Shown here in pieces: positions 1 through 7,785 of a DNA stretch of 64,000 bases (its first letter is position 1; each line of letters opens with the position of its first letter). Origin of the DNA: an uncultured Clostridia bacterium (GTDB lineage: Bacteria; Bacillota; Clostridia; TANB77; CAG-508); the NCBI GenBank assembly GCA_934177485.1, contig CAKPPF010000001.1, forward strand, positions 310,001-374,000. The letters are read 5' to 3'. Below the pieces are notes generated by a model. It was not told the origin of the DNA. It saw nothing but the letters and a program-made list of their open reading frames with translations, and did not search any database. A program made the translations under genes and the position numbers.

Positions 1-2
1 TG

Positions 3-692
3 GGTAAGTATAAAATTTATTATAATTTAAAAATACTTGGACTACTTGTTGATCAGACTGCTTATAGAACTGTAATAGTACAAGATACAACAAAACCAGA
101 GTTAAAAATAGATAGTGAGAAAGAAATAACTATTGAAGAGGGAGAAAATTTTGAGTATCCAACATATACTGCAGTAGATAATTATGATGGAGATATTAGT
201 AAAAAAGTAGAAGTAGATTCAAATATAAATACAGAAGAAAATGGAACGTATGAAATAAATTATTCTGTAAAAGATTCAAGTGGAAATGAAACAACAGACG
301 AAATAATAGTAAATGTAAAGAAAAAAAAGAATCCATATATAATTGTTTCTATTTCAAAACAAACATTGGAATATTATGAATATGATAAACTTGTTTTATT
401 TTCGAATATAGTAACAGGAATAAATAATAAAACACCTGTGGGCAACTTTAAAGTATTAAATAAAGCAACAAAGATTATTTTAAAAGGAGAAGATTACGAA
501 AGTTTTGTTAACTTTTGGATAGCGTTTAAGGGACACTCTTTTGGCTTCCATGATGCGTCATGGAGAAGTAAGTTTGGAGGAACAATATATAAAACAAATG
601 GAAGCCATGGTTGTGTTAATATGCCATATAGTAAAGTAAAACAGCTATATAATATGGTAGCAATTGGTACACCGGTATATATAAAAAAATAA
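3..692 (+). CDS. L,D-transpeptidase (YkuD fold), 5'-truncated by the window edge
   Basis: The reading frame is open from the first bases and ends at 692, giving 229 visible residues with no start. The first ~110 residues look like an Ig-like bacterial surface domain (TTKPELKI, then DNYDGDISKKV and VKDSSGNET, as in DUF5011/HYR-type repeats). The rest is a YkuD domain ending in the catalytic SHGCVNMP motif near residue 201, with a partner His in FGFHD. The family forms 3-3 peptidoglycan cross-links or anchors proteins outside the membrane. It is followed by a perfect hairpin. The N-terminus, and so any signal peptide, lies outside the window. Confidence 0.85.
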   Translation, partial: GKYKIYYNLKILGLLVDQTAYRTVIVQDTTKPELKIDSEKEITIEEGENFEYPTYTAVDNYDGDISKKVEVDSNINTEENGTYEINYSVKDSSGNETTDEIIVNVKKKKNPYIIVSISKQTLEYYEYDKLVLFSNIVTGINNKTPVGNFKVLNKATKIILKGEDYESFVNFWIAFKGHSFGFHDASWRSKFGGTIYKTNGSHGCVNMPYSKVKQLYNMVAIGTPVYIKK

Positions 693-706
693 AATATATT
701 TAAATA

Positions 707-734
707 AAAAGGTAAGAAAAAATTCTTACCTTTT
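707..734. terminator. Hairpin after the L,D-transpeptidase
   Basis: A perfect 12-bp inverted repeat (AAAAGGTAAGAA / TTCTTACCTTTT) with an AAAA loop follows the stop codon and is followed by a T-rich run. It separates this gene from the hrcA promoter. Confidence 0.75.
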
Positions 735-755
735 AACATTTTTTAGCAAAATGAC

Positions 756-783
756 TTGACAAGTGCTAAAAATATTGTATAAT
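756..783 (+). promoter_or_regulatory. Sigma-A promoter of hrcA operon
   Basis: Consensus TTGACA (756-761), 16-nt spacer and TATAAT (778-783). It lies directly upstream of the CIRCE operator, so HrcA can block it. Confidence 0.8.
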
Positions 784-793
784 AATATATGTG

Positions 794-820
794 TTAGCAA
801 ATAATACAAAAGAGTGCTAA
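794..820 (+). promoter_or_regulatory. CIRCE operator (HrcA binding site), one degenerate arm
   Basis: TTAGCAAAT, 9-nt spacer, GAGTGCTAA. The right arm is the exact CIRCE half-site; the left arm departs in its last three bases (CTC to AAT). Position just after the promoter and before hrcA supports autoregulation. Confidence 0.85.
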
Positions 821-849
821 CTAAATCAACATTAAGAGAGGAATAAAAA

Positions 850-1884
850 ATGTTGAATGATAGGAAAAAAGAAATTTTACAAGCTATCATAGAAGAGTAC
901 ATTCAAACTGCCGAGCCCGTAAGTTCAAACGCAATTGTACAAAAGTATAATTTAGATTATAGTAGTGCAACTGTTAGAAATGAAATGGCAGAATTAGAAA
1001 GATTAGGTTATTTAGATAAACCTCATACTTCGGCAGGAAGAGTGCCATCAGCTAAAGGATATAGATTCTACGTTGATGAACTACTAAAAGATGATGATAT
1101 TAGCTTAGAAGAAGTTATATATATTCAATCTAAACTTCAAACTAAAGTTAATCAAATAGAGGATTTAACTAAAATCGCAACAAATACATTATCAGAAATA
1201 ACTCATTATCCAGCAGTTAGTATTGGACCTAATAAGCATAATCAAATAATCGAAGACATAAAATTCGTGCTTCTTGGAACAAGAACAATGATGGCAATTA
1301 TACTTACGGATTCAGGAATAATAAAAGAATCTATTATAAAGTTTAATGAAGATGTAACAGAGGAACAAATATCTACATTGTCATATATGTTCAATAATAA
1401 ACTAAAGGGAAAATTATTAGAAGAAATAGATGAACCAATAGAAAAATATATAGCAGCAGAAATGAATACAAGTATAAATGTTATTAAACCAATACTTGAT
1501 GAAATGAAAAAAGCTGTAGATGAACAAGGAACTCTATATTATGAAGGAGCAAATAAAGCTTTCGAGTTACCTGAATTTAAGAGTATGGAATTAGCAAAGA
1601 ACTTTGTAAATATGCTTGATGCTAAAGATATGGTAATAGATACATTAAATTCTGGAATAGCAGATGATATTAATGTGTATATTGGCGATGAGAATGAAAA
1701 TGAAGAATTAAAGGATTTCAGTATTATAACATTTAATCATAGAGTACATGGAAAATCGTTAGGGACAATTGGAATAATAGGACCTAAAAGAATGGATTAT
1801 TCAAAAGTTATATCTGTCTTGAAATATATAAATAGAAAAATGAATCAAGGTGGATTACTTGGTGAAGGAAAAAAGGAGGAATGA
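850..1884 (+). CDS. hrcA: Heat-inducible transcription repressor HrcA
   Basis: 344 residues, normal length for HrcA. The N-terminal winged helix (LNDRKKEILQAIIEEYIQTAEPVSS, split here as family signature) includes the typical SSATVRNEMAELE segment and the HTSAGRVPSAKGYRFYVD motif. HrcA binds CIRCE and represses the dnaK and groE operons; its folding depends on GroEL. A CIRCE lies 30 bp upstream. The stop overlaps grpE by 4 nt (ATGA), so the two are translationally coupled. Confidence 0.97.
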   Translation: MLNDRKKEILQAIIEEYIQTAEPVSSNAIVQKYNLDYSSATVRNEMAELERLGYLDKPHTSAGRVPSAKGYRFYVDELLKDDDISLEEVIYIQSKLQTKVNQIEDLTKIATNTLSEITHYPAVSIGPNKHNQIIEDIKFVLLGTRTMMAIILTDSGIIKESIIKFNEDVTEEQISTLSYMFNNKLKGKLLEEIDEPIEKYIAAEMNTSINVIKPILDEMKKAVDEQGTLYYEGANKAFELPEFKSMELAKNFVNMLDAKDMVIDTLNSGIADDINVYIGDENENEELKDFSIITFNHRVHGKSLGTIGIIGPKRMDYSKVISVLKYINRKMNQGGLLGEGKKEE

Positions 1885-2402
1885 AGTTGAAAGAAGATAA
1901 TGAAGAAGTAGAGAAAAAAAATGAAGCTATTGAAGAGACAAACAAAGAGTGCGAAACCTGTAAAGCAGATAACGAATTAAATAAAATACAAGCAGACTTA
2001 GATGAAACAACTGATAGACTAAAAAGACTTATGGCAGAATTTGATAATTTCAAAAAAAGAAGTGCAAAAGAAAGAGAAGGTCTATACAATTCACTACTTG
2101 CGGACATAATTTCAAGTTTCTTACCAGTAGTAGATAATTTAGAAAAAGCAGTAAATAGTAAAACAGAAGATGAAGGATATAAACAAGGAGTTGAATTAGT
2201 TTTAAAACAATTTACAGATGTTCTTTCATCATTAGGCGTAAAAGAAATAGAAACAACAACTTTTAATCCAGAATATCATGAAGCAGTAAGTATGGTACAA
2301 GACGAAAGTAAACAACCTCAAGAAATTGTAGAAGTCTTTAGAAAAGGATATCAAATTGGGGATAAGGTCATTAGGCATGCTATGGTTGTTGTAGCCAATT
2401 AA
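1881..2402 (+). CDS. grpE: Nucleotide exchange factor GrpE
   Basis: 173 residues. A charged N-terminal coiled coil (about residues 5-60) contains a CETCK pair, followed by the conserved core (LMAEFDNFKKRSAKER, LPVVDNLEKAV, NPEYHEAVSMV, GYQIGDKVIRHAMVVV). GrpE releases ADP from DnaK. The start overlaps the hrcA stop, with AAGGAGG just upstream inside hrcA. It belongs to the hrcA-grpE-dnaK-dnaJ operon. Confidence 0.97.
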   Translation: MKLKEDNEEVEKKNEAIEETNKECETCKADNELNKIQADLDETTDRLKRLMAEFDNFKKRSAKEREGLYNSLLADIISSFLPVVDNLEKAVNSKTEDEGYKQGVELVLKQFTDVLSSLGVKEIETTTFNPEYHEAVSMVQDESKQPQEIVEVFRKGYQIGDKVIRHAMVVVAN

Positions 2403-2538
2403 ATAAAAAGTATTGTATTACTTGCTTTTGTTTTAATTTGCAATAACTAAAAAATATGTTATTAATTTTAAATTTTATAAATTTTACAAAAGAATAAAAA
2501 ACTAAAAAATGTTATTTAAATTTAAGGAGGAAAAAATT

Positions 2539-4392
2539 ATGGGAAAAATTATAGGAATTGACTTAGGTACAACAAACTCATGTGTAGCTGTTATGGAAGG
2601 AGGAGAACCAGTAGTTATACCAAATGCTGAAGGAAATAGAACAACTCCATCAGTTGTTGCATTTTCTAAAAATGGAGAAAGACTAGTTGGTCAAATAGCA
2701 AAACGTCAAGCTGTTACAAATCCTGAAAATACAGTTATATCAATAAAAAGAGATATGGGAACAGATAAAAAAGTTAAAATTGATGGTGATGAGTTTACAC
2801 CACAAGAAATATCTGCAATGATATTACAAAAATTAAAAACAGATGCTGAAAATTATTTAGGAACTACTGTAAACCAAGCAGTTATTACAGTTCCTGCATA
2901 CTTTAGTGATAGTCAAAGACAAGCAACAAAAGATGCTGGTAAAATAGCTGGACTAGAAGTATTAAGAATTATAAACGAACCAACAGCAGCAGCATTAGCT
3001 TATGGTATGGATAAAGAAGATACAGATAGCAAAATAATGGTATACGATTTAGGTGGTGGTACATTTGATGTATCTATACTAGATATTGGTGATGGTGTAT
3101 TTGAAGTTTTAGCTACAAGTGGTAATAACAGATTAGGTGGAGATGACTTCGACCAAAAAATTATAGATTACCTAGTTGCAGAATTTAAAAAATCAAATGG
3201 TATTGATTTATCAACAGATAAAATGGCAATGCAAAGATTAAAGGAAGCTGCTGAGAAAGCTAAAATAGAATTATCTGGTGTTCAACAAACACAAATTAAC
3301 TTACCATTTATTACAGCAGACAGTACAGGACCAAAACACTTAGATGTAACATTAACAAGATCAAAATTTGAAGAGTTAATAAGAGATTTAGTAGAATCAA
3401 CAGCAGGACCTGTTAACCAAGCATTAAAAGATGCTGGAATAACAGCTGATAAATTGCATAAAATCTTATTAGTTGGTGGATCTACAAGAGTTCCAGCAGT
3501 ACAAGAATTAGTAAAAAGAATTACAGGAAAAGAACCAGATAAAGGTATAAACCCAGATGAATGTGTTGCAATTGGTGCAGCTATTCAAGGTGGTGTTTTA
3601 TCTGGAGATGTTAAAGACTTAGTATTATTGGATGTAACACCATTATCATTAGGTATTGAAACATATGGTGGAGTATTTACTAAATTAATAGATAGAAACA
3701 CAACAATACCAACCAAAAAATCACAAGTATTCTCAACAGCAGCAGATGGTCAAACAAGTGTTGAAATTCACGTTTTACAAGGTGAAAGAGAAATGGCTGC
3801 ATACAACAAAACATTAGGAAGATTCCAATTAACAGGAATACCAGCAGCACCACGTGGAGTTCCACAAATTGAAGTAACATTTGATATAGATGCGAACGGT
3901 ATAGTTCACGTATCTGCAAAAGATATGGCAACAGGAAATGAACAAAATGTTGCAATTACAGCAAGTTCAAACCTATCAGATGAAGACATTGAAAAAGCTG
4001 TAAAAGATGCTGAAGCACATGCAAGTGAAGATAAGAAAAAGAAAGAAGAAATAGAAGTAAGAAATAATGCAGAAAGCCTAGTATATAACAGCGAAAAAAC
4101 ATTAAAAGAATTAGGAGATAAAATAAGCGGAGAAGAAAAAGCAAAAGTAGAAAATGAAATTGCTAATACTAAAAAAGCATTAGAAGGAACAGATACAGAA
4201 AGTATTAAACAAGCTACAGAAAAATTAACAACAGCTTTTTATGAAATTTCTGAAAAATTATATAAACAAGCAAGCGCAGCAAATGGTGCAGCAGGAGCAC
4301 AAGCAAATGGTGAGACAGCTAATAACGGAGAGAATCCTGAAGGAACAGTATATGATGCAGAATATGCAGAAGACGATGAAAATAAAAAATAA
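2539..4392 (+). CDS. dnaK: Molecular chaperone DnaK (Hsp70)
   Basis: 617 residues from the ATG at 2539, chosen because AAGGAGG lies at 2524-2530 and the family begins MGKIIGIDLGTTNS. An in-frame ATG 30 nt upstream lacks a ribosome site. The ATPase domain shows GIDLGTTNSCV, VYDLGGGTFDVSI and LVGGSTRVPAV. The substrate domain and an acidic Ala/Asn-rich tail follow, ending DAEYAEDDENKK. ATP-driven chaperone working with GrpE and DnaJ. Confidence 0.98.
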   Translation: MGKIIGIDLGTTNSCVAVMEGGEPVVIPNAEGNRTTPSVVAFSKNGERLVGQIAKRQAVTNPENTVISIKRDMGTDKKVKIDGDEFTPQEISAMILQKLKTDAENYLGTTVNQAVITVPAYFSDSQRQATKDAGKIAGLEVLRIINEPTAAALAYGMDKEDTDSKIMVYDLGGGTFDVSILDIGDGVFEVLATSGNNRLGGDDFDQKIIDYLVAEFKKSNGIDLSTDKMAMQRLKEAAEKAKIELSGVQQTQINLPFITADSTGPKHLDVTLTRSKFEELIRDLVESTAGPVNQALKDAGITADKLHKILLVGGSTRVPAVQELVKRITGKEPDKGINPDECVAIGAAIQGGVLSGDVKDLVLLDVTPLSLGIETYGGVFTKLIDRNTTIPTKKSQVFSTAADGQTSVEIHVLQGEREMAAYNKTLGRFQLTGIPAAPRGVPQIEVTFDIDANGIVHVSAKDMATGNEQNVAITASSNLSDEDIEKAVKDAEAHASEDKKKKEEIEVRNNAESLVYNSEKTLKELGDKISGEEKAKVENEIANTKKALEGTDTESIKQATEKLTTAFYEISEKLYKQASAANGAAGAQANGETANNGENPEGTVYDAEYAEDDENKK

Positions 4393-4395
4393 TTA

Positions 4396-4425
4396 AGTTG
4401 GGGCGGATCTTGTGTCCGCCCACAT
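4396..4425. repeat. Short GC hairpin repeat between dnaK and dnaJ
   Basis: GGGGCGGATCTTGTGTCCGCCC is a copy of the GGGCAGG...CCTGCCC intergenic family, placed inside an operon. It sits between the dnaK stop and the dnaJ ribosome site and could act as a partial terminator or mRNA stabiliser. Confidence 0.75.
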
Positions 4426-4442
4426 ACATATTGGAGGAAAAA

Positions 4443-5594
4443 ATGGCTGAAAAAAGAGATTATTATGAGGTTTTGGGTGTAGATAAAAATGTAACAGATG
4501 AAGAACTAAAAAAGGCATATAGAAAACTTGCTAAAAAATATCATCCAGATGCTAACCCAGACAATAAAAAAGAAGCAGAAGCTAAATTTAAAGAAGTTAA
4601 TGAAGCATATGAAACTCTTTCTGATCCACAAAAAAGGCAAATGTATGATAGATTTGGAGCAGATGGGCCACAAGGATTTGGCGGAAATGGAGGAGGCTTC
4701 TATTCAAGTGGATTTGATGGATTTAGTGGTATGGGAGACTTTGGAGATTTAGGCGATATCTTTTCATCTTTTTTTGGCGGAGGATTTGGTAGTAGCTCAA
4801 GATCTTCAAGAGCAAAAACAGGACCAGTAAAAGGAGCAAGCTTAAGATACGACATCGAAATAACTTATGAAGAAGCATTTTCAGGTGTAGAAAAAGAAAT
4901 AAGTTTTAACAGACAAGAAACATGTGATACATGTCATGGAACAGGTGCTAAACCTGGAACAAGTAGTACAACATGTTCTATGTGTGGAGGTTCAGGACAA
5001 ATAACTCAAATGCAAACTACCATACTTGGACAAATGCAAACAACAAGAACCTGTCCTAATTGCCATGGAGAAGGAAAAATTATAAAAGAACCATGCGAAA
5101 CATGTAAAGGAAAAGGACAAATCAAAAAGCCAGTAAAATTAAGAGTTAAAATACCAGAAGGAATAGATGATAACCAAACAGTTGTAATTAGAGGACAAGG
5201 AGCTGCAGGACAAAGAGGTGGAGCTCAAGGAGATTTGTTTATAACTGTTCATTTAAAACGTCATAGTATCTTTACGAGAAAAGGAAGCAACGTTTACTGC
5301 GATGTACCAGTTACTATCACTCAAGCAACACTAGGAGCTGAAATAGAAGTACCTATGGTGAACGGAAAAATAGAAAAATTTAAAATACCAGAGGGAACTC
5401 AAACAGATACCAAATTTAGAATAAGAGGAAAAGGATTTAAAAATGGTAATAGCTCTACATATGGAGATTTCATATTTAATGTAATTGTAAAAACACCAAA
5501 ACGTTTAACAAAAGACCAAAGAGCTTTACTTGAAAAGTTAGCAATAACAATGAATGAACAACCACCAATAAAGAAAAAAGGAATTTTTGGATAA
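4443..5594 (+). CDS. dnaJ: Chaperone DnaJ (Hsp40)
   Basis: 383 residues from ATG 4443 with TTGGAGG upstream; the frame extends 15 codons further up only through the repeat hairpin. The J domain carries HPD (YHPDANPD). A Gly/Phe-rich linker (about 75-125) is followed by four CxxCxGxG zinc modules (CDTCHGTG, CSMCGGSG, CPNCHGEG, CETCKGKG) and the C-terminal substrate domain. It stimulates DnaK ATPase. Last gene of the heat-shock operon. Confidence 0.98.
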   Translation: MAEKRDYYEVLGVDKNVTDEELKKAYRKLAKKYHPDANPDNKKEAEAKFKEVNEAYETLSDPQKRQMYDRFGADGPQGFGGNGGGFYSSGFDGFSGMGDFGDLGDIFSSFFGGGFGSSSRSSRAKTGPVKGASLRYDIEITYEEAFSGVEKEISFNRQETCDTCHGTGAKPGTSSTTCSMCGGSGQITQMQTTILGQMQTTRTCPNCHGEGKIIKEPCETCKGKGQIKKPVKLRVKIPEGIDDNQTVVIRGQGAAGQRGGAQGDLFITVHLKRHSIFTRKGSNVYCDVPVTITQATLGAEIEVPMVNGKIEKFKIPEGTQTDTKFRIRGKGFKNGNSSTYGDFIFNVIVKTPKRLTKDQRALLEKLAITMNEQPPIKKKGIFG

Positions 5595-5642
5595 CATTTA
5601 TTGCTTTAAAATACAATTTTGTAAGGAATATAAATTAAAAAT

Positions 5643-5691
5643 GTATGGGCCAGAAAGGGTAGGCACAAGACCTATCACTACATGCCTGCCC
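5643..5691. repeat. Compound GC hairpin repeat
   Basis: Reads GGGTAGGCACAAGACCTA followed by CATGCCTGCCC; a degenerate copy of the short GC repeat family, between dnaJ and its terminator. Confidence 0.6.
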
Positions 5692-5695
5692 AAAA

Positions 5696-5730
5696 GATAG
5701 ATGAATTTATTATTATTCATCTATCTTTTT
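5696..5730 (+). terminator. Rho-independent terminator after dnaJ
   Basis: Stem GATAGATGAAT / ATTCATCTATC with an 8-nt AT loop and TTTTT. The same stem recurs at 7594 and, with one mismatch, at 47060. Confidence 0.85.
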
Positions 5731-5865
5731 AATATAATAGGAAATTTCTTATTTCCTATTATATTAAAATGGCTAAACGCATGACCTTTGAGATTTTTTC
5801 CTTTTAGTCGAAAACTCAAACCGGGCAAGAACAAAGAGCGACATGAAGTCACTTGTTCATAAAAA
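5729..5865 (+). repeat. Dispersed multi-hairpin element, copy a
   Basis: An AT hairpin (ATAATAGGAAAT / ATTTCCTATTAT) is followed by CCTTTGAGATTT...AAAACTCAAA and AAGAACAAAGAGCGAC...GTCACTTGTTC. It is the most diverged copy of the element seen also near 19.2, 23.5, 29.7, 33.6, 33.8, 35.7, 38.8 and 58.5 kb. Confidence 0.7.
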
Positions 5866-5895
5866 TAAAAAGTTAAATATTTAGTTTAAAAATTA

Positions 5896-5924
5896 TTGAC
5901 AACAATTATAATTGTATGTAAAAT
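5896..5924 (+). promoter_or_regulatory. Promoter with palindromic operator in the spacer
   Basis: TTGACA, 17-nt spacer, TAAAAT. The spacer holds the perfect palindrome ACAATTATAATTGT (5902-5915), placed where a repressor would block RNA polymerase. A very similar arrangement precedes glmU (48256). It may drive the prepilin-like gene at 6221 over a long leader; the 5.87-6.22 kb stretch has no other gene. Confidence 0.6.
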
Positions 5925-5935
5925 AGTTATAGTTC

Positions 5936-6045
5936 AAAACAAAAGAAAAAAATAAATGCCCAAAATGCTTGATACAGTATACACACGACGATTTAATTAA
6001 TAAAAATATAAATGCACAATATATATGTGCACTTAATAATAATAT
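5936..6045 (+). repeat. Block shared with the region upstream of the second prepilin-like gene (copy A)
   Basis: From the poly-A stretch through TTGATACAGTATACAC (5969-5984) to GTGCACTTAATAATA, this matches 46888-46995. Both precede a prepilin-like gene. The copies differ by an indel of 2 nt and do not share a reading frame, so coding function is doubtful. Confidence 0.65.
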
Positions 6046-6140
6046 GATTTTATATTTGGCAACAAAAACAAATTAAGATAGATAAATTATACATACAAAT
6101 TTAACTATATTTTTTGCGTTAAAAAATAATTAATAGAGAT

Positions 6141-6166
6141 GTATGGGACAGGTCTTGTGCCTACAC
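6141..6166. repeat. Short GC repeat, degenerate
   Basis: GGGACAGGTCTTGTGCCTAC, one arm intact, upstream of the prepilin-like gene. Confidence 0.55.
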
Positions 6167-6220
6167 AGATAAATATGTTATTAATATTTAAATATAAATA
6201 AAAAAACTAAGGAGGAAAAA

Positions 6221-7492
6221 ATGAAACTAAAATTTAAAACAAAAAATTCAAATCAACCTATATGTTTTAAAAATAAAAACGAACATGTAGGGGCAGGTCT
6301 TGTGCCCGCCCACAATAGAGGTATAACTCTAGTTGCTTTAATAATAACAATAATTTTATTATTGATATTAGCAGTAGTAGCAATAACATCAATAAGTAAC
6401 AACAATATAATAAAACACGCACAAAATGCAGGAAAAACTTACACTGAGGAAAAAGAAAAAGAAAAAATATCATTAGCAATGCAAGAAGCCCTATTAGAAG
6501 AAAATGGAACAGTTACTCAAGAGGGAATAACAAAAGTAATGAATACGTACTTTACAAACAGTGGCTGGAAAATAATATCATCAGATGATAAAATTATGAC
6601 AATACAAATAACATCATCAGGAAGACAATATAAAATAACATTAGGTTCAGGAAAAATAGAAACTGTAACAGAAGGAAAAAACACAGGAAGTTGGGTAAAT
6701 AATGGAAATGGAACCTTTACAAAAGATGGTACAACAGTAGAAATAGGAAAAACAACATACACAAACGAAGAAGTGCAAAAAAAATTAGGAGGAACAGGAG
6801 GAACATATAAAGGAACATGGACAGTAATAGGGGTAGAAGAAGATAAATTAAAACTAGTCTCAACAAAAACAGTAGGAAGTGTTATACTTGGATGCAATGA
6901 CCCAGGAGCAATTGCAGCAATTACAGTTGCAAATGAAGATTCGATTACAGATGAAGAAAAGGCAGAAAGAAGTATATGGTCATATAAAAATGCAATTACT
7001 ACATTAAATACCAATGCACAAGAAGAAACAGGAATTGCAAGTGCAAGAAGTATGGCATTGGAAGATATATACGGAATAATAGGTGAGGATGGAGTAACTA
7101 AAAAATCATGGGCTGGAACATACGGAGCAGAATATACTTTTAATTATTCAAATGCCAAAGACAAAATACTTATAGATGAAAATGGAGAAACAGTAAAAAT
7201 AGATACAGCCGAAAAAGAGGTAACATTGAAAAATACATACTTTGAATATGAACTTACAACTGAACAAAAAGAAGTAATAGAAAGTTTTTTATCTGATAGC
7301 CTTTATTGGTTGGCTTCATGTGCAGTTGTTTGTGGTATTTCATCAAACCCGGGAGATGCAGTGTATCATGTTCTACAAATGAACCATGGTGAAATTAGTG
7401 GATACCCAAAAACTTTGGGAATATATAATACGTTTGGAAGCCAATATGAATGGACGGCTGGTGTGGCAGTACGTGCTGTGATATACATGTAG
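6221..7492 (+). CDS. Prepilin-like secreted protein with a repeat inserted in its leader
   Basis: 423 residues, ATG preceded by AAGGAGG. A type IV prepilin-like segment RGITLVALIITIILL lies at residues 33-47, with cleavage expected after Gly34. The +5 glutamate of true pilins is absent. The leader is unusually long (34 residues) because a short GC repeat is translated in frame as VGAGLVPAHN (residues 23-32). The mature part is soluble and Gly/Thr/Asn-rich, ending in a WTAGVAVRAVIYM segment like the C-termini of other such Clostridia proteins. The second prepilin-like gene (47336) has a normal 9-residue leader. Exact function unknown; probably secreted or pseudopilus-type. Confidence 0.75.
   Translation: MKLKFKTKNSNQPICFKNKNEHVGAGLVPAHNRGITLVALIITIILLLILAVVAITSISNNNIIKHAQNAGKTYTEEKEKEKISLAMQEALLEENGTVTQEGITKVMNTYFTNSGWKIISSDDKIMTIQITSSGRQYKITLGSGKIETVTEGKNTGSWVNNGNGTFTKDGTTVEIGKTTYTNEEVQKKLGGTGGTYKGTWTVIGVEEDKLKLVSTKTVGSVILGCNDPGAIAAITVANEDSITDEEKAERSIWSYKNAITTLNTNAQEETGIASARSMALEDIYGIIGEDGVTKKSWAGTYGAEYTFNYSNAKDKILIDENGETVKIDTAEKEVTLKNTYFEYELTTEQKEVIESFLSDSLYWLASCAVVCGISSNPGDAVYHVLQMNHGEISGYPKTLGIYNTFGSQYEWTAGVAVRAVIYM
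6284..6315. repeat. Short GC hairpin repeat inside a coding region
   Basis: ATGTAGGGGCAGGTCTTGTG followed by CCCGCCCAC, a near-perfect family copy lying within codons 22-32 of the prepilin-like gene and open in frame. Confidence 0.85.
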
Positions 7493-7593
7493 AAAACAAA
7501 AAAATAACCGACTTTTAAAATATATTTAAAATAAGTCCTAAAGAGGAAAAACAAAAAAGTATATGCGAAAATTACTCAAAAAAATAAGTATAA

Positions 7594-7629
7594 GATAGAT
7601 GAATAATAATAAATTCATCTATCTTTTAT
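7594..7629 (+). terminator. Terminator after prepilin-like gene
   Basis: Stem GATAGATGAAT / ATTCATCTATC followed by TTTTATT; same stem as the dnaJ terminator. Confidence 0.8.
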
Positions 7630-7633
7630 TATA

Positions 7634-7675
7634 TGGGCTGAACGGGTCACAAGACCTACCCCTACATGCCTGCCA
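7634..7675. repeat. Short GC repeat, degenerate compound copy
   Basis: GGGTCACAAGACCTACCCCT and CATGCCTGCC; resembles the copy at 5643-5691 with a small deletion. Confidence 0.5.
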
Positions 7676-7785
7676 TCAAAAACAAAGTTTTATATATGTA
7701 AATTTTCAACTTCCACCATTCATATTGATTTATATTTTGCATAATGATATAATAACAACAAATTAAAAGTTAAGGAGTGGTTTTA

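Noticed and set aside
7430..7492. Frameshift at the end of the first prepilin-like gene
   Set aside because: The GGACGGCT there is not an in-frame CGG (TGG ACG GCT), and the C-terminus reads sensibly without a shift.
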